The notes under the pieces: generated by a model
Databases searched by the model: none
Told to the model about the DNA's origin: nothing
The model's input: only the letters and a program-made list of their open reading frames with translations
Assembly (NCBI GenBank): GCA_001695595.3
Contig: MBPM02000080.1
Coordinates: forward strand, 248,001-312,000
Origin: Plasmopara viticola
Lineage: Eukaryota > Oomycota > Peronosporomycetes > Peronosporales > Peronosporaceae
Length of the DNA: 64,000 nucleotides
Reading direction: 5' to 3'
Part shown: positions 24,965 to 36,772 of the stretch, one piece after another
How positions within the stretch are numbered: the stretch's first letter is position 1
How the letters are laid out: each line of letters begins with the position of its first letter
Translations under genes and position numbers: made by a program

Positions 24965-27900
24965 TCTTCGTACGTCGAGAGTCAGGCAGCCCGAGTGATG
25001 GCGACTAGTCTAGCACACACGAGAAGAATTCAGTCACATGCACTCTTTTTGCGAATAGCTTGGCATGTATATTTTGTTTAAAAGACACAAGTGAGGTTTA
25101 TGCGTGAGCGATGGTCTGTTCCAATCAATCGCACAATCTACTCTCCTTTGCGTAGCGCCTCACTTCCTGTTTAACGTCAATCGTGCTCTAATCGTCAACG
25201 TTTTGAAAAAAGAACAATTTTAATGTTTTCACACATACGTATGCAACCACAAATTTGACTTGCATGAATTAATCCTCACACTCTTTCGCATCTTGTTTCA
25301 GCATCAACTCAATAGCCATTCAATCGTTAGACTTATCGTATCACGATTTTGATAGATTCGGACGATCAGCGTGATCTTGATTATCGATTGCGATCGCTGA
25401 CTTCAAATTCTTGCTTTGATTTAGTTACATACAGGCATATTCCTTTAATGTGCGTGTATATTAAAAGTATCGTAATTCTCTTTCGTCTAGCTGTTATTGT
25501 ATCAGCCAATAATTTGTGCTACATTTGCAATGCCAAGACTTGAACAAGTATTCAAGCATCAAGAGACTTCGATTAACGTTTGATACTTTTCATGCCGTTG
25601 CGAGCTTTTAAAGAGGTCCGATTATAAAAAGATCTTTCCGCTCATTATTTGTTAAGAACAAACTCGGCTATCATGCAAAGACGAGTTGCAACGTATGAAC
25701 GAACATATATGGCAGCCATTAATCATCGCTACTGTTATGTCTCAAACGATCTCTATGTCATTCATATAGTACAGGTAGAATGTCGATGTTTCTATACTCG
25801 TTCGTGACGTCGCGAAAAGACGAGAAATGTCTCTTTGACACCAACGAACGGGTCGGTGTGATAATGGCAGCGTATGGCGCTTATCGAGTGGCTAAAGCGT
25901 ACTTTCTTTGACGGGGAAGGCTCGAAGAAGTTACGTTGGTAAAGGAAGAATTTAGGAGAGTAACCGGTACAGTGAAAATCACCAAATTTGTCATTGCCAA
26001 AAGCGAATACAATTATCTCAAATGCGGTTTTTAGCTGCCTCTAAACAAATATATGCCCGGGTTTGATTTAAGTTTGTAGCCAAATGAGGCTTCGCGTACA
26101 TGTTTAGTAATTCGAATCGGATGCAGACACAATTGGTGTTCTACAGGAAGTTTTCGACGTCTTTAATGGCCCAGGCCGGGTAAGCGCGAAGGCGTTAGCA
26201 TCGAATCCTTTGCGAGCACAGTAGCGGGAGCCAGAACCATCGACTGGATCAGAAATTGATTTGGGGTGCGAAGGAATTTAGCCTTTCTTTCAAGGAGCTC
26301 GAATCCAGCAAGCAATGTGCTCGAGACAGTTGCGACTAGCTTCAGAAATGGTTTGGAAAGACCTCGTGATATTGGAGCTGGGGCACCCAGTACTTGGCTA
26401 AGAAGCTGAGAGACTTGGCGTTACGATTGCAAGCTCCTGGCTTGCATCCGGCAGATATTTATCACGAGCAGCATCGTAGTGAACAGTACCCACTGCGCTA
26501 GATGCCGGGTCATCGTCCATCTCTTCTTCTCACTTAAGATAGTAATGGTCACTAAAGCTTGGAATGTTTTCTCGCAGGATGCGGCCGCTAAGGTTAATCC
26601 CATTAGTTGGGAGGTAGAAAAAAATCCTTACTTCGAGATTTATAAGATTACTTCAGCAAGATTGCCTTAACAATGTAGATTTGGTGATCAGCATCTGCAA
26701 AGTTTCACGCCACTTGGTATGCTACGAGTTGAGCTCATCCCGAGGTCCCTGGTGACTGCGAATGAACTTCGCGCTTTCAGCTGTGGGATGTTGCCAAGTA
26801 TAAGTCGCAGAATGGCAGTCAGCGATCAATCAAATAAATTACAAAAGTACCTCGCCACTCGTCCAACGACTACTTGAAAGGTGTACTAAAGTAAACGTCG
26901 ACAGTATAGCTTCAGTGCCTTTCTTCCTAACGCTCGATACTTTCATTATCCTCAGACAACAAATGAGACGCAAGTACAGCGGGTCGATGTGAAGCGAGTT
27001 TCGCGCTTTCAAGCCGCTACACGAGGGGTTAGTCCGCATACAAAAAATTCTGCTCAGCTATCATGAGGGATCCTTGCGCTAGGTGTACCTCATGCTGAGC
27101 AAAGGTCAGGGCCGCAGCCAAAAGCCACAGGCATTCATGGTTCCATCCTAGCTTTCCAGGCATTTTCAGCCACTTCATTGGCCACGAACTCAAGTTTTGC
27201 CGAGAGAAGTATACAGTAAAGCAAAATTTATTACGGTCACTGCTTCTTGTGAGCTCTGGCTCACGAGACACAAGCGTTCGATCAGAGAACCGCCTTAAAG
27301 TGCGTGAGATTAGTAGAGAGTGTAGTGGCGCTCGATAAATTTTATCGTCGCGAATTTTTTTAGCTCCCATGAGTTTTGTGAGGAGGTCTAACCGCACCGC
27401 TGCCCAAGGTATTCTTGGCCTGTCAGTGAAAGTTCCTCTACCTCACTATACACTCCACAAGGAAGTGATTTTGGCCTTGGCGGTCAGGGCACGCCATAGG
27501 AGGCCGCTTCTGCCTCGTCTCTCCTTCTTCGTTATGAGAATAGGCTCTTGCGTGACCAAATGTTTACGTCAATTAGGTGGCCCTTGGCTATGTAATACTC
27601 GAAATTTACAGCCTAATCGACCGTCGGCGTCCTTGCGCGAGGTCCCCTAATTACGTCAAAGAGTCGCCTTATTTCATTGTGAGATTCCGGCAGAGCCGGA
27701 CGCTTAAAATGAAAGATTTACGATTACTCAGCCACACATCCTTATGGCCAATACACCGGAGCTATCAGCCGCCGTATGTCTGCTCGTCCTCACATTCAAA
27801 ACAAGTGCTGGCACCACCTTAAGAAAGAGCTTGGTAAACATCGAGGCTCACATGAGGCTAGAGGTTTTGGAAATTATAATATATCACTATACGCCTCATT

Positions 27901-28290
27901 GTGGATGCTAGGTGCATTTTAGAAACACAGATGGTATACTCTGGCTCATGGTTCTCCGAGTATAAGCGGTCCGATGCGACAATGTTTCATCTTCCTCATG
28001 AACGCCGATCTCATGGTCGGTTCAGTAAAAGTATTTCAATACTTCAAAACATTATCCCTAGCATGACAATCCGAAAGTTCCATTTGTTGATATTTCTTGA
28101 AATATGTTCCGCTGATTGTCGGCAAAGTCACATAATCACTTTCGTAAGAAAGCTGGTAGACCTGGAACAATAAGATTTTCTCCAAATGTTCTTGCTCTAA
28201 GAGCTGGCAAATCTGTACGTTGTTTACATGAAAGGTGGTAAGCCCATAAATTTGCGAGCCATACAAGCTCAACCATAAATAGCTTATATG
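24965..28290 (-). repeat. Decayed unit spacer, third unit
   Basis: No gene is supported. The left part matches the downstream DNA of the other genes. From about 26,050 the retroelement-derived block begins (GAGTTGAGCTCATCCCGAGG at 26,728; GGCCAATACACCGGAGCTATC at 27,745). A minus-strand frame at 27029-27397 and plus frames at 27369-27822 are overlapping remnants and are broken in the sister units. Confidence 0.45.
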
Positions 28291-29560
28291 CCCGTAAATG
28301 CAAAGTTTCAGCTCAAATACTGTACAAGGAGCCTTTGAGCACGGTTGACAATTTTCATCTGAAAGACTGTTTGTGGATTGTCAAATGTTCAGAGAGTGCA
28401 GTAGAAATTTCATAAAAGCGTCGGTAAAACGATAGTCTACATCTGTTTGAGAGGCCATGGTCATAAACATTCAAACTACTGCTGCTTTTACTTTTCTGGA
28501 ACAGGTGTCAACTGCACTATACCCCTGTGGCGGCACTGTACCGTGTTGTCACCAATTTCGCCAAACGAAAGATAAAGTCGAGATCTTTGGATTTGCAATA
28601 GTCCGCCGTCGCTATCAAGCTTTATAATGATGCCGGCGCGAAAAGCGCAGATTTGACCTTGTGGCAGGTGTCATGGATCCTCACATACTCATCCATCTAC
28701 GTGTACATTTTACACCACCGGTATGGTGTTAAGACCAAAAAACACGCCTTTTCTTGATTAAAGTTACCGCTAATCAGAGCAACATGTACCCCTAAATGTA
28801 TATCGCATTTTAGGTATTTCAAATTCGGTACAACAACTCGAGATGAATATGACAGTTTAGCCTGTTGCAAAGCAGACACTCTGTTTACGGATAGCGATGC
28901 ATTTATTGTCGCTATTGAGGTGTTTTTTATAGTCGGCTTTGGCACCTTCCGTCATCACTAAAAATCACAGAAATTGGCATTCGTTTTTTTATACTTAGCG
29001 AATTGGTTGGTCCATAGAGCTTTCAATTCTGCTGATGTGGCTCATCCAGGCTTGCATTCCGGAACTCATAACTCGCGAAGAATGACAACCTTGACAAATT
29101 TAAGCAATATGACCGTATTTTACCGCTCTACACAGGAATGCGCGGCCCTAATAACCTACAAGGGTGCATCAGCGATTTTACTTGTGTTTACATCCTGAAA
29201 AGTATCACTTTTCAGCTCCACTCGGTAGCCTTAGCTGCCTTAGTTGAATTGGAGTTGCTCACTCACGGCCATTCTTAAATGCCTGCAGCGGCGCGCCGCC
29301 AATGTCATTGGCAGAAATTTTAGCAAAAGACGATTAACGCTCTTGTAGCGTATGTTAAAGCCAGGACGTGCGCTTGCTTTGCTTTTAACTCCACCCAGTA
29401 ATCGTCGTTAATAGATCCAAAAGGATTTGTGAGACTCGCTTATGCAATAGCAAACAGCTAAGTAGACCTAGTCGCTACCTCATTTTCTCAAGAATGTAGC
29501 ACTGGCCAAGGCGAAACATTGTTTACTTTCTTTAATTTTCATTGTTGGTTACGAAGCAGC
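28291..29560 (-). mobile_element. Decayed Ty3/Gypsy RNase H-integrase
   Basis: Third unit copy of the antisense Gypsy remnant. Homology to 61.2-62.4 kb runs through GGTGTCAACTGCACTATACCC, the CGCGAAAAGCGCAGATTTGACC piece (28,637) and TATTTTACCGCTCTACACAGGAATGCGCGGCC (29,114). The A-D-x-LSRR motif region is damaged. Stops occur in every frame. Confidence 0.6.
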
Positions 29561-29655
29561 CAAGGACTTATAGTTCTACTTCCTTTTAGACGCCTTGTTG
29601 ATGTTGATTTGAAGTTTATTGCCCCCCCCCCCTCATGGCCTCAAAACTTGCCTTG

Positions 29656-30000
29656 TCTAGTATTGGTCGGCCTGTGGCTCGAGCGGTTAGCCGTTCGACC
29701 CAGGACCGGGAGGTACCTGGTTCGATACCCATAGGATCCGAATTAAGGAAGCCGGAGATAGGTCACTAAAGTGGACGAGCCATCACACCCGAGTGTGTGA
29801 CCGGTTTACCAACTCGCGCCCGATTGGGTAATAAAAGGGTTGGGTGGGGGACGCCCCACTGACCGAAAAAGCCCCATAGTGTAATGAGGGGTACGGAACC
29901 CGGTCCCACTAGGGTCGGATTGCTATCAGCATCCCGCGATAGAGACAGCTTAGTCCTAGCGCGTGGGTTCCGGTAGCTTAAATCTCTAGTATTGGTCGGC
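29656..30000 (+). mobile_element. tRNA-derived SINE with 16-bp target-site duplication
   Basis: The body is 29672-29984 (313 bp), flanked by TCTAGTATTGGTCGGC at 29656-29671 and 29985-30000. The 5' part carries RNA polymerase III promoter boxes: an A box TGGCTCGAGCGG at about 29675-29686 and a B box GGTTCGATACC near 29719-29730, spaced as in a tRNA with a long variable arm. The rest is a GC-rich unrelated body (GTGTGTGACCGG, GGGTTGGGTGGGGGAC), as expected for a SINE. It is absent from the same site in the other units. It does not resemble the (TACAA)-tailed SINE family elsewhere in this window. Confidence 0.85.
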
Positions 30001-33000
30001 TTACAGAGCTGACTATTATCTTAAGAATAACTATGGACAAATATATGGTCAGGCAGTAAAGGGCTGTATCATAACTGTGTGTCTGGGAAATGAGAAATTG
30101 CCAAAGGTTCAATATTTATATACTTATAAATCACGCCGCTGGGCGTACCCACCACCGTGAGCACCCTCACTCGAATTTGGTAGTAGCTATTAGGAATCGC
30201 GTCCTTTCCTGCATTAGGTTAATACCAGGTACCGCTGCACTGATCAGCTCATCATGAGCTTAAACATGTCGCCGTTTTATCCACCCGCAGTACACCGAAA
30301 GCCGGTGACGGGTGCGAAAACTTTGTCTTCCGCACTTTTCCGCTCCTTAACTTTTCAGCAATAGAAGCATGACCCTTGCATTGCGTGGCCTCTATCATCA
30401 ACCTCGCTCAGTAGTAGAGGCATTGGCGTATGCGGATACATGCAAAGCGCGTCTCAACGACATATTCGTGGATAGGTGGCTTTTTAATGCCGCTGGTGTG
30501 GCAGCGGCTTCAATGCAATGATTTATATGAGTACCTCGAAGCTCCTTGACAAAGAAAAGACAGGATATTACTGCACATGCAGCCGCCCCACACGCCAATC
30601 AACACCAGCGACCAAATTGAGCAGTGCAATTTGCGCATCCGACGGATGCCGATTTGTTGGAGAAATATGCGCTCTTCTGTTATCGTACTGTTTGTATCTA
30701 AGTGAATAACCCTATTAATTGTCCTCTTTTTCGTCTACCTTCCCACCTGCGTCTTGTGCTAGGTATGTCTCACGACCGTCAGTATCGAATTAGAAATCAT
30801 TGTAGATGAGACACTCGAAGCAGTAAACATTTTAATAATCCTGAGACCGATATACACTTAAATATAATCAAAAGAAATTTAAACAAAAGAGTGACAAATG
30901 TTGACTGCACACTGTGCTTGTAATACCTCAGAACGTTTGTAAGGGCCGTCCTCTGGAATGATGTGATGTGACGAGGAAAGGATGTGTCGGATCGAATGCA
31001 TAGATCACCGCGATTACCTGGCCAATTCGATACAGGCAAGACTTACTATTAATCCTCGAGCTTCAATCGTATCACCTACGACTTTTCTCAAACTTGTGCC
31101 AACCTCCACGGGCTAAAAATGACATGCTTGTGAGCCCGCTTAGCCGTCGCCAATAATTAGCGACAGGGACTTTTAGTCCCGTGTGTGTCCTTTTTATCAC
31201 ATACCATTCTCATCTCGGCTATTTTTAAAAGTTTAGTGGAGTCACCCAATTTTTAAACTTGCGCTCTCTTTAAGCGATAAGCTGCTGCATCTGGTAGCAT
31301 CTACACCTGTGTCATCTAGGAGGAGCCTCTGTGAAAATTAAACAGCATATTTTTTTGTCAAGAGTACGACGTCAATCGTTAAGCGGCTTTTTGTTCCTCG
31401 TCATGTAAAAGAATTGTCGTAAATGACCTCGCATTGCTCTTATGATGTCTAGTGACACAGTGTTACACGCTTGGCCTGAGGTCGAGCTTGAGCTTCACTT
31501 CTCTGGGTTGATGTTGGGTGTTGCACCTCATATCTGAAAAGATAATATTCAAGATCCTTAAGAACTCCCAGGTAATACACGCAAAACCACTTTGTACCCT
31601 GCCTATAAGGCTAATTTAATTCATCATTGTCCAAAGCGAAGAATTTATTAAAATCTTCAAGAAAGATCTCCATTTATAGAAATACATTTTCTGAGATATT
31701 TCTCGATTTTTAATTCGGCTAAGAGCTTGACTTTCTCATGGATCGGTAGCTCTGAAACCCTTAGACCCTACCTTACATTGTAGCACCCCTGCTGCGACAC
31801 AACTACCAGCTAAACTGTCATTTGTCCCTGTGCTGAAGGTCTCTTTATCAATTACGAGATCGTCCATGATAGCCAGAAATCGATTTATAATCGCATCTCG
31901 ATTTCGTTCTAGTAGAGATATGTACTTGATTCTCATATTACTTCTTTACCCGCCTATAGATATGTGCTGCTCTGCGTTGCGGACCTATGGTTTTGGCCTA
32001 AAGAACTCTGTTAACCACAGTTGGCGGTGCTATATTATGTAGGTATGCTACCTGCATTTAGAGCGATATTGTAAGCACCTTTGGTAGCCAGTGCTATTAG
32101 CAAAACTTGTTACCCGCCAAAAAAACTTTAAAGACGTCGTCACGTCTTCCCTTTAAAGCATCAGCACCTCTGATATTTCTCAGATCGACTTTGGGTGTGT
32201 AATCGCCTAGGTTTCTTCTTAAATGCATTGTACTCGGTAACAAATACACTTAAGCCTTGTCACGAGGAATTGGGCAGCTGAATCCCATTTTCTTGCCCCA
32301 ATATCGATTAAGGGCACGGGCTTGGTTATCTGTGGCACAGGACTAAGTCGTACTTGTCCGTGTCGAATTCGAGAAAAATCTTTGCACTACTGAATATCTG
32401 ATTTTTAAATCCAGGTCTCTTGTAGCAATAGAAATATTTAGAGGTATCCCATCACCCAGATGAACCGGAATGAATCTGCCTCTGTGGCTTCCTCTACGAC
32501 CATTAGCTGAAGTACTCTAGCTGCTGCTTGTATCGTTTCCAGGAGCTGTCCAACGACTTAAACTAATTTGCCGTGGTGTATGCCAACTTTATGCACATCA
32601 TGAGAATTTAATCCTTCTCTAGCAGGCGGGACCCCTTCCTGTAATTTATTGGTTCTGAGGGCTCAGCTTCTGACAGCGACCCTTAAAAGCCATCGAATGA
32701 GCCAAACGTCTACGGTTTCGGCTTCCACTAGGACATGCCCGAATTTTATGCCCTTGTGTACCGTAGCCAAAGTAGCGACGGTCGCTGTACGCGAAACACC
32801 CAAGCCTTTTAGTCAGGACCGATCATTAAATTGGATGCAAAGCTGCATATCCACTTTTTCTGGATGAGCAAGCCTGATTGTGACTTTCTTTTGCTTAGAA
32901 AACAATCTTTATTCTTCTTTTCTCCGCTCTTAACACCTTAGTGCGAGGATAGCCTACCTTTATGCCTTCCATGAGCACACATCCTGGCGCTCGAACACCG

Positions 33001-35063
33001 TCATCTCTTTTGGCTCATGAATATATACATGAAGCTTGCACCTACTTTGCTTACGGATATGGAAATGCTAGTAGATGTTCAAGCTATTCGAATGGAACGC
33101 TTCTTTTTTTATCCTCTGTAAGCTCCGGGGTCACAAAGCCCTCAGTAAAATCTTTGTAAGGGTTAGTGGCTCGATTTTTGTTGGGCCTATTAGGTGAAAT
33201 AGTGCGTAAGTCACGCACACGTGATAATCTATGATTAAGGTTGGGCCTAAGAGCCGTTTCTTGTCCCTTTATACAAAAGGAAAGACTGGCTTTTTTTCTT
33301 TGCGGAGAAAAACTTAGGTTTCATCTAAAATTCACAAAAGGCTAACGCCGTAGCTACTGGTGCTAGAACATAAATTGTGATCGTAGAGCATGAAGACCAT
33401 ACACGCGCTTCAGCTAATACGAGTGCAAATTAATTCGCATCTATAGGCTCATAAAAACCAGCAAGTCTCCCAAGCAGCGCGAACAACGCATCGACGATTG
33501 CTGGTAGGTGTTGATTGATCCCGGATCCATTGCAGGTAAATATTCCTTTCGCGTATTCGTTGGATTGACTTCGAAGTGCAATCGGGTGACACGGGGTCAT
33601 ACAACACTGAGACGTGCAGGAATATATTTGGTAAACAACTGTCCGGTCGCAATATGCTTCGGTTTAAAATTGTATATTTTTCGTTTTGTGGTCCTGATTT
33701 TATTCCTAGACAAGCGACCAGGTTAACTATCGTGGCTTTATGTTTCATAAAATTGACCTATTTAACCAAAAAATGTCCCTTGCTACTCGCGGTCCTTAAT
33801 CGAGAATGCCGCGACAAGACGGCCACGCGATGTGTTGCCGGGAAACAGCGAAACAGCTTTTCTTAGAAAGCCCATGTGTTGTAATCATTAATTGACAACG
33901 GCCAGATAAAATTCGGCAATACATTCATTTTAACGCATGCATTATAACTATATTTGACCTGCGCGACCAATGTGATCCGTTCGTAACTGGTTTAGACCAC
34001 AACACTTTGGCTCATGCAAGGAACGTTGCTGTTACCGTGCGAAAATATGTAAAGTAAAAGCCGTGATGCGTGGAAGTTTCAAGATGGACATGTATTTTAC
34101 AAAATCTTCCGATAGTCAGCACAGTCAAAATAACAACAGTAGCGACGAAGGCCCTTCTTAAGACTGGCAATAAAGCAGCGTCTCCTAGTGTTCGTTGTGA
34201 GCTAGCAAAGCTAATAAATACACAGCACGGTGCACTGCATCCCAGCTATGAGCTGATTTGTCAGTAGTCGCGCCGGGTCGGCGCCATCACTGTTCGCTTC
34301 GTTTACAACATGCGCATAGCAATTCTAATTGCACAATGCTCAGCACGCCGAGGAATTCGCCGCTTAGCTCGCTCCCGTACTTGCCTTGGCAATTCCAGTT
34401 TGCACCAACTGTTGCCGATTTTTCTGCATTGATTACTCAATATGTAATTTCTCTATTGACAAGCTCTCTAATTTTAATCTTTCATTGTAACATTAGGGTT
34501 TGAAAGCAACATAAAAGAGCGAATGAGAAGTCTGACGACTTTGCCCTTCCACTCCCGAGGACTGTTAGATGGGGTTACAAATGTAGTAAACATTGGCACT
34601 GCTTTGTTGTGATTAAGACCGTGTGATCCGATGATGCCTGCAAGACACTCCATAATGTAAGGAAAGTGTATGCTTACGGTACGCATCCAAGACTGGATGC
34701 ATCTCAGATTTGTGGATTAAAATTGCAGAAGGGTACACAAGTAGATTGTTCAAGATGCTCTGGATGGATACCATCTGATCACGCAGCAGCTTATTGTTGC
34801 ATACAGCACAGTATCAGAGAGTACGCCCTCAATCTTTATTGTGATACCAAAAGTGCTCGTCATCACACATACTCGCCCTTCCTTCAAAACAGAAACTTAT
34901 TTATTAGGGCATCATCATGTTACTTCCTGTGTCTTTTACTGGTTTTGAGTGCTTAAGCAATGCTTGCACGGAACTCTCATTCCTCAGAGGATTGTGCTAC
35001 TTGAACAAGTCATACTGTACACAAATATATCAGACAATTAATCTCGGGCTTTAATGGCTTATG
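30001..35063 (-). repeat. Decayed Gypsy-like pol/gag and leader, third unit
   Basis: No gene is supported. Collinear with 18.15-23.25 kb. The gag-like end recurs at about 32,935-32,980 and the leader block (ATCACTGTTCGCTTCGTTTACAACATG) at 34,286. The site of SINE copy 1 is empty here (AGATTGTTCAAGATGCTCTGG at 34,743). Confidence 0.45.
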
Positions 35064-35135
35064 ATCTTGACTTGTCTTTTGCTCCGTATAGCTCGATAGT
35101 GATTCGAAGGCCCTCCGCAACTTGTCATTGTCCAA
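35064..35135 (+). promoter_or_regulatory. Putative effector promoter, gene 4
   Basis: GATCTTGACTTGTCTTTTGC lies about 90 nt before the start, followed by CTTGTCATTGTCC at about 35121-35133 with the initiator-like TCATT core. Confidence 0.5.
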
Positions 35136-35152
35136 TAATTCTTTTTAACGCG

Positions 35153-36772
35153 ATGCTCAAGCCTAGAACTTTGCGCCATTTCATGTTGCTGTCGGCTTTC
35201 ACACTCGTGGCAAGTACCAAGACCATATTTGCGGTGGATGGCCAAGCTCAGAGTCACATGAGGAGCTTGTCAGCAGAGGATACTCACTTTGACCTCTTTG
35301 AAGAAAGGGTCTTGGATATGTTCATCGAAAAGGTTGTTTTGCAGTTGGAGAAATTGTCGCCAACTCTGCATTTAAGGCTCGCTTCTGACAAACAAAAAGT
35401 GATCAACGAATTTTTCGAGGAGTTAAAGGTAGAATCTGCGGAGGGGAATTTATTCGCAAGTAAGCGGTATCAAACGTGGGCTGAACGTGTCCTTGGCGCC
35501 TACGAAGACTCTGCAGAGGCTTATGAGGCCATGTTCCGCGAGCTGAACAAGCACTTTGACGACTATGAGCTGGCTTTATTGATACTTGATGGTCGAGCGT
35601 CCCTAAAGACGGAAGCCGTAGCCAAAGAGTATTACGACCTTCAGATGAAGGATTGGATAGCGAATCAGAAAGAGCTTGATGTCTTTCGTGCCTTGAAACG
35701 GAATACCGGCGAGGGCAACGTATTCAAGAACCCGCTCTTGGAGACATTTGTCTCGTTTGTTCGTCAGCTTCCACAGAACAAGTCAATGGGCGAGCAGGTA
35801 GTATACAGTGAGTTGTTTATAGTGCTGAAGGAAAATTTCGGCATTGCTCGCTTGGCTGAAATGCTTGGAGCTTTAAATGTTGATCTCCGCGAAGACAAGC
35901 TTGCTGGAGAGGTGACGAACGCGCTGTTTTGGGACGTAGCCTCGGAGAAGCCATATCGCCCATTTGAATACGTGATGACTGTTCTCAACGAAGATGCCGG
36001 TGCGGAATCTACAGCTGTCAGCATCTGGCTTTCTTACGCTACATGGTCGTTACCGCCAAACCAATGCGAGCAATTGCTGAAATACACGGTAACGAAATTG
36101 TGGGCCCGACGCAGAGATAATGACAAAGCCCTTGCTAACGTCATTACGGCAGCGCAAGAAGACGAGAGCACGCGTAAATTTGCTACAGAGGAGTTAAAAA
36201 AGCTGTTTATGTGCTGGAGGGGAGAAGGAAAGACGGCAAGCAATGTGCTTTACATTCTTGGGTTCGAACGAGCAGAAATGAAAGCCGAGGACATTGTGGA
36301 GAGCCCACTTTTATTGACGTGGCTTGCGTTTGAATCGCGACGTCACGCTACAGATGCTGAATCACTTATGGCAATGCGTAGAAAGTTGTCTGACGAACAA
36401 TTAGCAAGCATGCTAGTCATAAAGACAAGAAACCCACAGATGAAAGATCGTCTCCTCAGTGTGCGAAAGACATTGTTTCATTTTTGGCAAGTGGAGTCCC
36501 TTGACGAAGATGCTGTTTTTCAATGTCTTCGACTGGATAAAGCTGGCGACAAGCTTTTTGCGCACCCGGCTTTAAATGTCTGGTATTGGTTTGTCCTTGA
36601 ACATCATCAAATGGAGCCAGATGTTATCATTTCGCGGGTCGTGAAGAAGTACTTCCCTAATTCCGAATTACTTCTTGACATGGTGCATAGGGAACTACAA
36701 AGAAAAGAGCCTTCAAGCGCGCGGAGCATTGCCAAATTGCTGAAGCAAAGTGGTATTAGCTATAATTCGTAA
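35153..36772 (+). CDS. RxLR-like (RSLS...EER) WY/LWY secreted effector
   Basis: The 539-residue protein is intact. The N-terminal signal peptide is about 1-30 (LRHFMLLSAFTLVAS). RSLS is at 37-40 and EER at 50-52. The WY/LWY body has the family landmarks YQTWAERVLGAYEDS, DYELALLILDG, NPLLETFVSFVRQL, SIWLSYATWSL, SPLLLTWLAFESRRH, HPALNVWYWFVLEHH, and a C-terminal SIAKLLKQSGIS shared with the 23351 product. The upstream in-frame ATG at 35054 was rejected: the extension would mask the signal peptide and corresponds to the promoter block of the other copies. The last third is nearly identical to the 23351 gene, whereas the centre diverges, consistent with either selection on the centre or conversion of the 3' end. 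The host target is unknown. Confidence 0.9.
   Translation: MLKPRTLRHFMLLSAFTLVASTKTIFAVDGQAQSHMRSLSAEDTHFDLFEERVLDMFIEKVVLQLEKLSPTLHLRLASDKQKVINEFFEELKVESAEGNLFASKRYQTWAERVLGAYEDSAEAYEAMFRELNKHFDDYELALLILDGRASLKTEAVAKEYYDLQMKDWIANQKELDVFRALKRNTGEGNVFKNPLLETFVSFVRQLPQNKSMGEQVVYSELFIVLKENFGIARLAEMLGALNVDLREDKLAGEVTNALFWDVASEKPYRPFEYVMTVLNEDAGAESTAVSIWLSYATWSLPPNQCEQLLKYTVTKLWARRRDNDKALANVITAAQEDESTRKFATEELKKLFMCWRGEGKTASNVLYILGFERAEMKAEDIVESPLLLTWLAFESRRHATDAESLMAMRRKLSDEQLASMLVIKTRNPQMKDRLLSVRKTLFHFWQVESLDEDAVFQCLRLDKAGDKLFAHPALNVWYWFVLEHHQMEPDVIISRVVKKYFPNSELLLDMVHRELQRKEPSSARSIAKLLKQSGISYNS

Noticed and set aside
29622..29632. Run of 11 C bases
   Set aside because: A simple homopolymer near a SINE. 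It may be a sequencing or slippage artefact and carries no further structure.
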